Shown: in pieces, positions 24,063 through 33,241 of the stretch | Layout: every line of letters begins with the position of its first letter | Numbering within the stretch: position 1 is the first letter of the stretch | Assembly (NCBI GenBank): GCA_023423405.1 | Contig: JAFAFR010000008.1 | Location: 124,001 to 188,000 of the forward strand | Direction of reading: 5' to 3' | DNA length: 64,000 bases | Origin: Bacteroidota bacterium | GTDB lineage: Bacteria > Bacteroidota > Bacteroidia > Chitinophagales > Chitinophagaceae | Translations under genes and position numbers: made by a program | The notes under the pieces: model-generated | What the model was told of the DNA's origin: nothing | The model's database searches: none | What the model saw: only the letters and a program-made list of their open reading frames with translations

Positions 24063-24872
24063 ATGATCGGTTTTATAGTTCCCTTCAAGCCCGCATCCGA
24101 AACGAAAAACTGGACGAAAGATAACGGCTTGCTTCAACAAACCATATTTTGTTTACTGCAGCAGACCAACCCGAATTTCAGGGTCATTGTTGTTTATACT
24201 GATCTGCCGACATTTGAAGTTGCAGACCAGCGGGTACGGATGATTCAGTTTCCTTTTCCTAAGCTCAGCCTGGAAGAAGTGCCACATTATAAGGATCTTA
24301 TTAAGCGGTTCTCGTCAGAAAAGCTTGTTGTACGCAGATGGGATAAGGGAAGAAAACTTGCTTATGCAGCCAAAATTGCAAAAGAGGAAGGATGCGATTT
24401 TATAATGGCAGTTGATTCAGATGATCTGATCTCAAATAAACTGGTTGACTTTGTGGAAACGCAGAAAGCAAAAGACGACAGTAAGGGATGGTACATCGAC
24501 AAAGGATATTTTTATGAAGAAGGATCAGATTATCTCATCCGGCAGCCTGCAATGATGAATGCCATAAATGGGAGTACCCATATTCTTCATTCAAGCCTGG
24601 TTTCAATTCCCAGTTTCAAAGAGGAGAACTGGGAGTCGTATAATTTGTTCACTGATCATGGATGGATACGAGGGAGAATGAAAATGGAACACAATGAGGA
24701 GTTGAAACCCGTACCCTTTTATGCAGTCATTTATGTTACGCATGGCGATAATATTTCGGCAATCAAGGAGCATCTGAAAGGGAATATTGTTAAACGGTTC
24801 CTAAAGAATTTACTGAGAAAAAGGCATTTGGATGCTTTAACCAGAAAAGAATTTTCGATAAACCGATCCTAA
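24063..24872 (+). CDS. GT-A fold glycosyltransferase (family 2 / putative rhamnosyltransferase type)
   Basis: A 269-residue protein starting GFIVPFKPASETKNWTKDN, with LLQQTNPNFRVIVVYTD and the acidic motif IMAVDSDDLIS. These features fit a GT-A transferase similar to the putative rhamnosyl/glycosyltransferases found in capsule loci. It lies in the operon with very small gaps on both sides. No signal peptide or membrane helix is evident. Confidence 0.78.
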   Translation: MIGFIVPFKPASETKNWTKDNGLLQQTIFCLLQQTNPNFRVIVVYTDLPTFEVADQRVRMIQFPFPKLSLEEVPHYKDLIKRFSSEKLVVRRWDKGRKLAYAAKIAKEEGCDFIMAVDSDDLISNKLVDFVETQKAKDDSKGWYIDKGYFYEEGSDYLIRQPAMMNAINGSTHILHSSLVSIPSFKEENWESYNLFTDHGWIRGRMKMEHNEELKPVPFYAVIYVTHGDNISAIKEHLKGNIVKRFLKNLLRKRHLDALTRKEFSINRS

Positions 24873-24877
24873 AAGGA

Positions 24878-26053
24878 ATGAAGCACCGGCTGGCAATTAT
24901 CACTACTCACCCCATCCAGTACAATGCCCCCTGGTTCAGACTGTTGAATGAATCCCACGTAATTCAACCCAAGGTTTTCTATACTTTATCCCAGGCAAAT
25001 CAAAAAGCGATTTATGATCCGGGTTTTGGGAAGACGATTGAATGGGATATTCCCTTGCTGGAAGGATATGAGTATGAGTTTGTCCCGAATGTATCAGCAA
25101 AGCCCGGGACAAGAAGCTTTTTGGGAATTGTTAACCCTGAACTGATCGCGCGGGTTAATACATGGGCTCCGGATTTTTTGCTGGTTTTTGGATGGAATTT
25201 CAAAAGCCACCTGGAACTGATGCGCTCTTTCAGGGGGAAAATACCAATTCTTTTTCGGGGTGATTCCACTTTGTTGGACGAAAAGCCCGGGATCAGGACC
25301 CTGACAAGGCGGTTAGCTTTGAAGTGGGTATTCAGGAATATTGACTATGCGCTTGCAGTTGGCACAAATAACAAGGACTATTTCCTGAAACATGGATTGA
25401 GGGAAGCCCAGATACGGATTGCTCATCATTCAGTTGATACTCATAGGTTCGAGACAGGCGAGGATACTTTGGCGATACAAGATTTCCGGAAGGCTGCAGG
25501 TGCTGATGAAAATGACTTCCTGATACTATATGCCGGCAAATTTGAAAAGAAAAAGGCTCCGGGATTTATCATCGGCCTTGCCAGATCACTGAGGTCTGAG
25601 CCCGGCATCAAATTTTTAATGGTCGGCAATGGGGCGCTGGAGCCAGAACTGAAGAAGGCGGCCGGCAATGACCTCAATATAGTATTTTTGCCTTTTCAAA
25701 ACCAGGGATCTATGCCTTCCCTGTATAAATCGGCAGACCTTTTCATCCTGCCTTCGATTGGCCCTGGTGAAACCTGGGGACTTGCTGTTAACGAAGCGAT
25801 GGCTTGCAGATTGCCGGTAATAGCCACTGATAAGGTTGGAGGCGCAATCGATTTAATAGAGCAGCATAGGAACGGTATCGTGATTAGTCCCGGAGATGTG
25901 ACGGCTGCGAGAGATTACATTTTAAAATTGAAACGCGATCCCGTTGAAAGGAAAACTGCCGGAAACTATTCCTACAGTTTGATCAGAAAATTTGACATGC
26001 GGCAGATAGTAACAATCCTGGAAGATATTTTAGTGAACCATAAAAAAGTATAG
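24878..26053 (+). CDS. Family 4 glycosyltransferase
   Basis: A 391-residue GT-B enzyme. The N-terminal half has LAIITTHPIQYNAPWFRLLNE. The donor half has DFLILYAGKFEKKKAPGFII and the retaining-transferase signature GETWGLAVNEAMACRLPVIATD, with the EX7E-type glutamates. A classic member of a cytoplasmic glycan assembly line. It begins 5 bases after the previous gene. Confidence 0.9.
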   Translation: MKHRLAIITTHPIQYNAPWFRLLNESHVIQPKVFYTLSQANQKAIYDPGFGKTIEWDIPLLEGYEYEFVPNVSAKPGTRSFLGIVNPELIARVNTWAPDFLLVFGWNFKSHLELMRSFRGKIPILFRGDSTLLDEKPGIRTLTRRLALKWVFRNIDYALAVGTNNKDYFLKHGLREAQIRIAHHSVDTHRFETGEDTLAIQDFRKAAGADENDFLILYAGKFEKKKAPGFIIGLARSLRSEPGIKFLMVGNGALEPELKKAAGNDLNIVFLPFQNQGSMPSLYKSADLFILPSIGPGETWGLAVNEAMACRLPVIATDKVGGAIDLIEQHRNGIVISPGDVTAARDYILKLKRDPVERKTAGNYSYSLIRKFDMRQIVTILEDILVNHKKV

Positions 26054-26100
26054 CGATCAGATACTCAAGATTATTTTTTCCGGTTTGCTTTTTGACTATC

Positions 26101-27498
26101 ATGGCTCTCTCTCTGATAACAGATATGTACAGGGGGCTAAGCCTGTTATTCTTCTGCATTGCATTACTGGCAGTATTAGATAAGTTGGGAAAAGGTCTTG
26201 TTTTGAGAGAGTCAATCGTGCTTTTTTATTCTTTTACCTGTCTTTTGATGCCTCTGATTGGGTATAAGTATTATTCTCGGGACAATCACCTGGCATTTAT
26301 TTTTGGAAAGGTCATGGCTGTGCCGGAAGTTACCTATTTTTCCTTTGTATTGCCTGCTATTGCAGCTTTCGCTGTAGCGATTTGCTGGCCACTACCTCAA
26401 AAAAGTCAGATCGATGACAATGGGCCAAAACTATTTGAAGCAGTTGACGATATCAAAAACAGCGAGACCGATATTAAGCAGCTTGGCTTGAAAATAATGG
26501 TAGGAGGCATAATGCTATTTCTCCTGTTTAAAATATTACCTGCCGGTTTGAGATTTGTGGGTGTACTGTTCTTCTTTAGTACCTTCGCCGGCTTTCTGTA
26601 TGTGTATTACTCGCCCGCCTCTGTTTCAAGGCTGACAATATTACTGGTCTTCTCCCTGTTCATCTTTGGGAATGCCCTCGCTAGCGGTATGTTTACAATA
26701 GTAGCTTACATGGGCATAACATTATTTTCCTATTTCTTCCTGGGCAACAAAGTATCCCTGTTAAAAAAAGCTTCCATTTTTATTGTGGCCATACTTTTCT
26801 TCCTGGTGCTGCAAAACACAAAAGGAACCTACAGGCAGTATACATGGCATTCGAACTATAAGGGCAATAAGGCAGCTTTGTTTATACGACTGTATATTGA
26901 CAACCTGAAAACGGGAGAGGGGCTATTCGACAGGGATGAATTTTTTCCTGTATATACCAGGACAAACCAGGGGCTTAATATATCACTTGTTCAAAAAAGG
27001 ATCCCGGCCCGGCAGCAGTTTGATAACGGAGACCGCTTATTGAAAGTGCTGGCCGCCTCCATTGTTCCCCGCGTTTTTTGGCCGGATAAACCAGAAGCTG
27101 GTGGTAAGTTTAATATGTTGCATTATGCTGGCATCCGGATTTCAGGATTTTCAACAAATGTGGGACCACTCGGAGAAGGTTGGGGGAGCTTTGGCAGAGA
27201 TGGCGGAATCGTATTTATGTTTGTGCTTGGATGGTTTATCAGGCTGGCCTACCTGACCATGTTTAATGCCAGCCGAAAGGCACCGTTTTTGATCTTTTGG
27301 ATCCCGGTTGTTTTTTATCAACTGACCTATTCTGCCGAAACAGATACTTTGCAAATTTTGAATTCAATTTTTAAAGGCGGATTTTTTATATGGCTTTTTA
27401 TGAAAGTTAAACCCGACTGGTTCGGCCAACTACGCGGGGGTTCACAAAGGTTGAAAAGATATGAAACTGTGTCTAATTTTCCGGAAGCCGGACAATAG
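26101..27498 (+). CDS. wzy: Polytopic membrane protein, Wzy/oligosaccharide-repeat polymerase-like
   Basis: About 465 residues with about ten to twelve hydrophobic segments and a large polar loop near 240-330 (TYRQYTWHSNYKGNKAALF, RIPARQQFDNGDRLL). This resembles polymerases that join repeat units on the periplasmic face. The frame opens at a TTG (26092) with an ATG at 26101, which I prefer. No Wzx flippase lies between 816 and 33241, and an ABC exporter is present instead, so its exact role (polymerase, ligase or other) is open. Its 3' end overlaps the next gene by 38 bases. Confidence 0.7.
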   Translation: MALSLITDMYRGLSLLFFCIALLAVLDKLGKGLVLRESIVLFYSFTCLLMPLIGYKYYSRDNHLAFIFGKVMAVPEVTYFSFVLPAIAAFAVAICWPLPQKSQIDDNGPKLFEAVDDIKNSETDIKQLGLKIMVGGIMLFLLFKILPAGLRFVGVLFFFSTFAGFLYVYYSPASVSRLTILLVFSLFIFGNALASGMFTIVAYMGITLFSYFFLGNKVSLLKKASIFIVAILFFLVLQNTKGTYRQYTWHSNYKGNKAALFIRLYIDNLKTGEGLFDRDEFFPVYTRTNQGLNISLVQKRIPARQQFDNGDRLLKVLAASIVPRVFWPDKPEAGGKFNMLHYAGIRISGFSTNVGPLGEGWGSFGRDGGIVFMFVLGWFIRLAYLTMFNASRKAPFLIFWIPVVFYQLTYSAETDTLQILNSIFKGGFFIWLFMKVKPDWFGQLRGGSQRLKRYETVSNFPEAGQ

Positions 27499-28456
27499 GA
27501 GCTTTAGTATTGAGAATGTTTTCCTTACCCTAATTCCTTTCCTGCAAGAGAAGTCCCGGCTGGTAACAACAGAACTGAAATACAGGCGTCTGGGTTTTCG
27601 AGAAATAGCTGCAAATGCGAGGTATCTCCGGAGTATATCGGCGGATATCTGTCACGTTACCGGCGATGTTCATTATGCCATCCTGTTCCTGAAAAAGAAG
27701 AATAGGGCTGTATTGACTATTCATGACTGTGTGTTTATGAATGGCGCCAGCGGGTGGAAGAAATGGGTTATGAAAAAATACTGGCTCACGCTGCCTATAC
27801 GGAGGGCTGCAGCAGTTACAACCATTTCAGTAAAAAGCAAAGAAGAGATTGTTCGCCTCAGTGGATGCAGCCCTGACAAGATACGGGTGATCCCAAATGC
27901 TGTAAGCGATCGTTTTCAAAAAACCGATAAGCCATTCAATATAGATAAGCCAGAAATATTGTTTGTCGGTACCAAGCAAAACAAAAATCTTGAGCGGTCA
28001 GTCATTGCTTTGAAAGATGTTCCCTGCAGGCTCGTGATTATTGGACCGTTGAGTGATCACCAAAAAGACCTGTTGCATGCCAACAATATCGTTTTTTTTC
28101 AAAAACAGGGTATTTCGGACGAGGAAATAGTAGCATCTTATAAAGAGGCAGATATCTTACTGTATCCCAGTTTATATGAAGGATTCGGGCTTCCCATCCT
28201 GGAAGCGCAGAAAACGGGCAGGATTGTTGTAACCAGTGATATTTCTCCCATGAAGGATGTAGCGGGAGGATCTGCGATCCTGGTGACACCGGAAGATGTG
28301 GAGTCCATTAGGGGGGGGATCTTGAACGCAATTCATAACCATCAGCTTCGGGAGTCGCTTGTAAGTAATGGTTATATGAATGTAAAACACTACGATTCTT
28401 GTCAAATTTCAGAGCAGTATTTTCGGCTTTACCAGGAGTTGCTAAAAAACGGTTGA
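27461..28456 (+). CDS. Family 4 glycosyltransferase
   Basis: A 331-residue GT-B transferase with AVLTIHDCVFMNG, KIRVIPNAVSDRF, EILFVGTKQNKNLERSVIAL and the C-terminal signature YPSLYEGFGLPILEAQKTGRIVV. It starts inside the end of the polymerase-like gene, with AAAGG just upstream of the ATG. The next gene begins at the base after its stop, so the three are probably translated together. Confidence 0.9.
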   Translation: MKLCLIFRKPDNRSFSIENVFLTLIPFLQEKSRLVTTELKYRRLGFREIAANARYLRSISADICHVTGDVHYAILFLKKKNRAVLTIHDCVFMNGASGWKKWVMKKYWLTLPIRRAAAVTTISVKSKEEIVRLSGCSPDKIRVIPNAVSDRFQKTDKPFNIDKPEILFVGTKQNKNLERSVIALKDVPCRLVIIGPLSDHQKDLLHANNIVFFQKQGISDEEIVASYKEADILLYPSLYEGFGLPILEAQKTGRIVVTSDISPMKDVAGGSAILVTPEDVESIRGGILNAIHNHQLRESLVSNGYMNVKHYDSCQISEQYFRLYQELLKNG

Positions 28457-30781
28457 ATGTATAAGAAACTGTTGCTGGTAATACTTGCTGGTATTCTTTT
28501 CAGCGTGTGCTCCTATGCACAGGTGGATGAATTCAGCGGTGCTATGACATCATGGGCAAATATCAAAACCCGCTTTGGGGCCAGGGGCGATGGGAAAACA
28601 GACGATTCAAGGGCTTTCCAATTGGCCCTCGATAGCCTGAGTTGTTCTCCCGCAAAATTTAATACAGGATCGTCCGGGTATACTACAATCTATATTCCCG
28701 CAGGCAGGTATGTTATAAAATCTACTCTGATTTTGCGCGGCAAAATAGGTATTCAAATAATCGGAGAAGATCCTGGGTCGACAATACTGGAATGGAAGGG
28801 GGATGCAGTGGATACAATGCTTTGGACAAATGGTTCCGCTTACTACAAAATTTCCCGGTTAACATTTGAAGGCAATAATACAAGGCAGCTAGAGGGCCTG
28901 GGCATTCACTGGATGAACAAGTGGAAAACCAGCGACAGCAGAAGCTTTGCTGCACTAAACATCGAAGTATCTGATTGTTATTTCAAAAATCTAGCGGTAG
29001 GCCTGGGAGGTGGCTATAAGTGGAACGATTCCGAAATTAAGATCAGCAGATGCCTGTTCTCGAATTGTTCAGAAGCCGGGATAAGGATTCGGGGTGCAAA
29101 TGCGTTGGATTATTGGATATGGTATTGCAGATTCCTTAATTGTAATAAAGGGGTAGATTGTTACAGGGGGAATTATCATTTATATTATTCCTATTTTGAA
29201 GGATCCCGTAGTTCGGATATTTTCAACGATAATGGATACTATAATTCAGTTAGAGGATGTTTTTCCAACAAGGCTGAAAAATTCTCATACGATACAAGCG
29301 CCAGTTCCAATCCATTTGTAAGAATATTCCAGAACAACCAGGTTTACAAACCTACTACTCTCCCGATTACCTATCTGCATTCGGGGAAATTGTTTCTTAT
29401 AGGAAACCGGTTTGATAAAAATGAATCTGATACGTATGATAAGCCCGAGACCACGTTCAAATTGAATATCCCTTATGTGAAGCGGCCCAATACAGTAGCA
29501 TATACAACCTGGGCAAAAACAAATCTTACCATATTGTCCTATAAGAACCAGTTTGAGTATAAAGAACCTTATTGGGTACGCGGCAGATCTATACAGAGAT
29601 ATATTATTGAAGACAAAAACGGACAAAAACCTTCGATGAACTCCGATGCTTATCTGGCCGCAATGCCCGGTTTGCCAGTAAGAAAGGATAGGAAAGTTTT
29701 TGAAGTTGCGAAAGACATAACAGCAGAAGGCTTGCAGGAAATAGTAAACCAGGCAGCGGCATTAAAAGGTCAGAGACCTTTAATTCATTTCGGCTATGGC
29801 CAGTACTATATAGGAAAAACAGTCACTATTCCTGCAGGGGCTGATATACAAATGGTAGGAGACGGGATGCGATATTCTACAGTTATTTCTGCTGATCCCA
29901 AAGGATTTAGAGGGAATGCGCTTTTCCATATAAAGGGTCCCAGTACGGTGCAGATCCGCGATTTGCAACTAAGCGCGCCTAAAGGCAAAGGCTTTACCGC
30001 TATTCTTGCTGAGGGTATAGATCAGCAACAGGCCCGGCTGCTGGTGGACCAACTTTATGCACTGGCTGACACTTCTCTTGCAATGCAAGGCCTTGACTAT
30101 ATGATTGTAGAAAAGAACAATTCATTCTTTTCAGACGGAAATATCGTTTCAGGAGGAAAAGAACTTGTCCGAGGTGCCGGCACATCTACCTTATATTGCT
30201 TTGGCGGAAGCTACGCAGGGTTGACGGTCCGTAACAATGGATCCTTTGTTGCGAAAGACTGCTGGTGGGAAGGTGGCAATCCCGCGCCAGTGAATCTGAA
30301 AGGGGTTGGAAATGTTACCATTGACGGCAGTAAGATGGCGCCTACAAAAAAAGACAGTTTACCGATCATTAAGATTGGAGAGTTTAAAGGCAAAGTTTCC
30401 CTGTTGAATATGTACATACAAGGTGGCATCGAAGTATCAGCAGATAACCCCGGGTTGCAGTTCTTGTTATGGAACGCAAATATGTATTATAAGAAAGCTC
30501 CCCTAGGTGCTATCTCGGGTGTACGGAAAGGAAAGATTGCTTTCGTAGGACTGAGCTCACAGTGCTTTGACAGCAGCGATCCCGACTGTAAGGCTATATC
30601 GCCGCATCCCGATACCTTTGTGAATGTTGATGATAAAAATGCCTTTTTGGAAGAAATGATCTCGCAGACATATCATGCAATGCCAGCACGTTATAGCCAT
30701 CTTCCATCCGGAGTTTCGAATATGTACTTCGCGCGGATATCGTTGGATGGATTTGCAACCGGAATCCTCCTACAAAAATGA
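28457..30781 (+). CDS. Secreted right-handed beta-helix (pectate-lyase-3-like) protein, two modules
   Basis: A 774-residue exported protein. Residues 1-21 form a signal peptide ending CSYAQ. The first module starts with WANIKTRFGARGDGKTDDSRA, the standard opening of the pectate_lyase_3 beta-helix, and runs to about 330. A second opening appears near 415-470 (ITAEGLQEIVNQAAALKGQR, IPAGADIQMVGDGM), suggesting two tandem helices. The family includes lyases, glycosidases and epimerases. Its place inside the operon suggests cutting or trimming of the polymer in the periplasm or outside. I cannot identify catalytic residues with confidence. Confidence 0.8.
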   Translation: MYKKLLLVILAGILFSVCSYAQVDEFSGAMTSWANIKTRFGARGDGKTDDSRAFQLALDSLSCSPAKFNTGSSGYTTIYIPAGRYVIKSTLILRGKIGIQIIGEDPGSTILEWKGDAVDTMLWTNGSAYYKISRLTFEGNNTRQLEGLGIHWMNKWKTSDSRSFAALNIEVSDCYFKNLAVGLGGGYKWNDSEIKISRCLFSNCSEAGIRIRGANALDYWIWYCRFLNCNKGVDCYRGNYHLYYSYFEGSRSSDIFNDNGYYNSVRGCFSNKAEKFSYDTSASSNPFVRIFQNNQVYKPTTLPITYLHSGKLFLIGNRFDKNESDTYDKPETTFKLNIPYVKRPNTVAYTTWAKTNLTILSYKNQFEYKEPYWVRGRSIQRYIIEDKNGQKPSMNSDAYLAAMPGLPVRKDRKVFEVAKDITAEGLQEIVNQAAALKGQRPLIHFGYGQYYIGKTVTIPAGADIQMVGDGMRYSTVISADPKGFRGNALFHIKGPSTVQIRDLQLSAPKGKGFTAILAEGIDQQQARLLVDQLYALADTSLAMQGLDYMIVEKNNSFFSDGNIVSGGKELVRGAGTSTLYCFGGSYAGLTVRNNGSFVAKDCWWEGGNPAPVNLKGVGNVTIDGSKMAPTKKDSLPIIKIGEFKGKVSLLNMYIQGGIEVSADNPGLQFLLWNANMYYKKAPLGAISGVRKGKIAFVGLSSQCFDSSDPDCKAISPHPDTFVNVDDKNAFLEEMISQTYHAMPARYSHLPSGVSNMYFARISLDGFATGILLQK

Positions 30782-31953
30782 TGAACACCAAACCCAGGCT
30801 GCTGATATTTATTGACTGGTATTATCCGGCATTCAAGGCTGGGGGGCCTGTTCAGTCTTGTATCAATCTGGTCCGGTTGCTGCAACCGTTTTTTGAGATA
30901 TTTGTTGTGACAGGTAACAATGATCTCGGTGATGAAGCACCGCTGAGTGTAGCTGCTTTCGACAAATGGGTGGCTGGTCCTTATGGGGAGAAGGTGATTT
31001 ACCAGTCGGCTGCTACCCGAACATTCAGAACGATCAAAGACCTGGTTTCCGAGGTCAATCCTTCAGCTGTTTATTTGAACAGTATGTTCTCCTTCAGCTA
31101 TTCGATCCTTCCCAGCTTTGCATTGCGTAAGTTGAAGTTGCCGGTAAGGCTGGTGCTTGCACCAAGAGGGATGCTTCATCCAGGTGCTCTTGGTTTGAAA
31201 TCGGCAAAGAAAAAAGTGTTCCTGCATCTTTTCAAATTGCTTAGTTTTCATAAGGATATAGTATTTCATGCGACCAACAGCAAAGAGGCCGGAGATATAA
31301 AAAAGTGGTTCAGTCAGTCTCAAGTCTATTGCGCTCAGAACATTCCCAGGCAGGGCACGGATCGGGGAACTCCTGTTGTAAAGCAGAAAGGTTTTCTTAA
31401 GCTGGTTCACATAGCACGTATACACCCTACAAAGGGGCTCGACTTCCTGATAAAGGTTCTGGGAAGCTTTAACAACAATGAACGCATTGAACTGGATATT
31501 TTCGGCCCCATTGAACAGGAAGTATACTGGCATGAGATAAAACGTCTGATCCAAAAGTTGCCAGTCTCCATAAAAGTGCAATACCATGGGCCTATTGCAG
31601 GTGGTGATATACCCAGCATGTTTTCAGGGTTCCATGCACTTGCAATGCCAACCTTGGGCGAGAATTTTGGACATGTTATATTTGAGTCGCTGGCTGAGGG
31701 AAGACCTGTTCTGATCAGCGACAGAACTCCGTGGGTAAAACTGGAGGCCAGAAAGGCTGGTTGGGATTTGCCGTTACAATCGGAACCATTCCAACTTGCT
31801 ATTTCAAGCCTGCTATCGATGGATCAGAAAGAATATGACAAATGGAGTGCTGGCGCTTTGCAGGCTGCAGAAGAATATATGAAGTCAGCCAATTACCTCG
31901 AAAACTATTTACAGTTGTTCAAAGATGAAAACAGATCTTGCCAAATACAATAA
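30778..31953 (+). CDS. Family 4 glycosyltransferase
   Basis: A 391-residue GT-B enzyme: LLIFIDWYYPAFKAGGPVQSCINLV, then LAPRGMLHPGALGLKS (an acceptor-domain motif often seen in capsule transferases), LKLVHIARIHPTKGLDFLIK, and the donor signature PTLGENFGHVIFESLAEGRPVLISD. It overlaps the previous gene by 4 bases (ATGA) and the next by 29. Confidence 0.92.
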   Translation: MMNTKPRLLIFIDWYYPAFKAGGPVQSCINLVRLLQPFFEIFVVTGNNDLGDEAPLSVAAFDKWVAGPYGEKVIYQSAATRTFRTIKDLVSEVNPSAVYLNSMFSFSYSILPSFALRKLKLPVRLVLAPRGMLHPGALGLKSAKKKVFLHLFKLLSFHKDIVFHATNSKEAGDIKKWFSQSQVYCAQNIPRQGTDRGTPVVKQKGFLKLVHIARIHPTKGLDFLIKVLGSFNNNERIELDIFGPIEQEVYWHEIKRLIQKLPVSIKVQYHGPIAGGDIPSMFSGFHALAMPTLGENFGHVIFESLAEGRPVLISDRTPWVKLEARKAGWDLPLQSEPFQLAISSLLSMDQKEYDKWSAGALQAAEEYMKSANYLENYLQLFKDENRSCQIQ

Positions 31954-32482
31954 CGAATGGTTTAAAAAGGAAATAGGAGCTTCTTTTCTGAAGCAATCTA
32001 TTTGGTACTATATCAATGTTTTTTTTCTGAAAGGCTCATTGGTAGCTTCTTCCAGTGTGAGAGTGGGTTTTCTGCGATTATTTGGCGCGAAAATCGGAAA
32101 CAATGTAAGAATAAAGCCGGGCGTAAGTGTTAAATATCCCTGGAAGCTTACCGTTGGCAAAAATACCTGGATTGGAGAAGATGTGTGGATCGATAACCTG
32201 ACGGATGTTATTATAGGTAGTAATTGCTGTTTGTCGCAGGGAGCCATGTTGCTTACAGGCAATCATGATTTCACCAGTGAAACCTTTGACCTTTCAGTAA
32301 AAAAAATCGTGTTGGAAGATGGCGTCTGGATTTGCGCAAAATCAGTTGTAACTCCTGGCGCTGTTTGCCGGAGCCATTCAGTTCTTACTACGGGTTCGGT
32401 AGGCGTTAAGCTGCTGGAAGCCTATGGCATTTACTCGGGAAACCCGGCAACACTGAAGAAAACCCGGCAGATTACCAAATAG
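31925..32482 (+). CDS. wcaF: WcaF-type acetyltransferase (left-handed beta-helix)
   Basis: A 185-residue hexapeptide-repeat enzyme. The order of motifs (FLKGSLVASSSVRVGFLRLF, IGNNVRIKPGVSVKYPWKL, IGEDVWIDNLTDVIIG, LTGNHDFTSETFDL, IYSGNPATLKK) matches colanic-acid-type WcaF acetyltransferases. It probably acetylates a sugar of the repeat unit. It overlaps the previous gene, and the next gene starts 3 bases later. Confidence 0.88.
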   Translation: MKTDLAKYNNEWFKKEIGASFLKQSIWYYINVFFLKGSLVASSSVRVGFLRLFGAKIGNNVRIKPGVSVKYPWKLTVGKNTWIGEDVWIDNLTDVIIGSNCCLSQGAMLLTGNHDFTSETFDLSVKKIVLEDGVWICAKSVVTPGAVCRSHSVLTTGSVGVKLLEAYGIYSGNPATLKKTRQITK

Positions 32483-32485
32483 TCA

Positions 32486-33241
32486 ATGATGCTTTCGATT
32501 TCAATTATAACTGCTACTTACAATTGTGAACGAACTATAGTGGACACTTTACAAAGTGTTGCAAATCAAACCTATCCGCACCTGAAACATATCCTGATAG
32601 ATGGCGCTTCTACCGACAATACCGTGGCCCTTGCAGAACAATTCACCCATATTTCCAAAATAGTCAGCGAACCAGACAAGGGTATATACGATGCCATGAA
32701 CAAAGGGATCGGGCATGCCGACGGTGATGTAGTGGGCATACTGAATGGAGATGATTATTATGCGAACAATGCAGTGATTGAAACAGTGATGCAACGCTTT
32801 TCAGATCCTGCGGTCATGTGTGTGTATGGGGACCTAGTTTATGTGGATGAAAAAAATCCGGAGAAAATAAGGCGATACTGGAAAGCAGGTGAATACAGAC
32901 AAAAAAAATTCTATTACGGGTGGATGCCTCCGCATCCAAGCTTTTTTGTGAGGAAAAGTTTGTATGAAAAATTTGGTTTGTTCAATACCGGTTTCCGGTC
33001 TGCCGCAGATTATGAGCTGATGCTCCGTTTCCTGCTAAAATACCGGCAGCCAGCCGCTTATGTTCCTGAAATACTGGTAAAAATGAGGACTGGCGGGGTC
33101 AGCAATGCGTCCTGGAAAAACCGGATCAGAGCCAACCAGGAAGACAGGCGCGCATGGGCTGAAAATGGATTGAAGCCATACTTTTTCACCATTCCATTAA
33201 AACCTCTAAGTAAATTTGGCCAATTTTTAATTCATTCTTAA
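32486..33241 (+). CDS. Family 2 glycosyltransferase (WcaE-like)
   Basis: A 251-residue GT-A enzyme with ISIITATYNCERTIVDTLQSV, LIDGASTDNTVA, SEPDKGIYDAMNKGI and the acidic GILNGDDYY, the exact pattern of WcaE-like transferases. GFRSAADYELMLRF follows. It is the last gene of the AT-rich run. gmd begins at the next base, where composition and codon use change sharply. Confidence 0.9.
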   Translation: MMLSISIITATYNCERTIVDTLQSVANQTYPHLKHILIDGASTDNTVALAEQFTHISKIVSEPDKGIYDAMNKGIGHADGDVVGILNGDDYYANNAVIETVMQRFSDPAVMCVYGDLVYVDEKNPEKIRRYWKAGEYRQKKFYYGWMPPHPSFFVRKSLYEKFGLFNTGFRSAADYELMLRFLLKYRQPAAYVPEILVKMRTGGVSNASWKNRIRANQEDRRAWAENGLKPYFFTIPLKPLSKFGQFLIHS

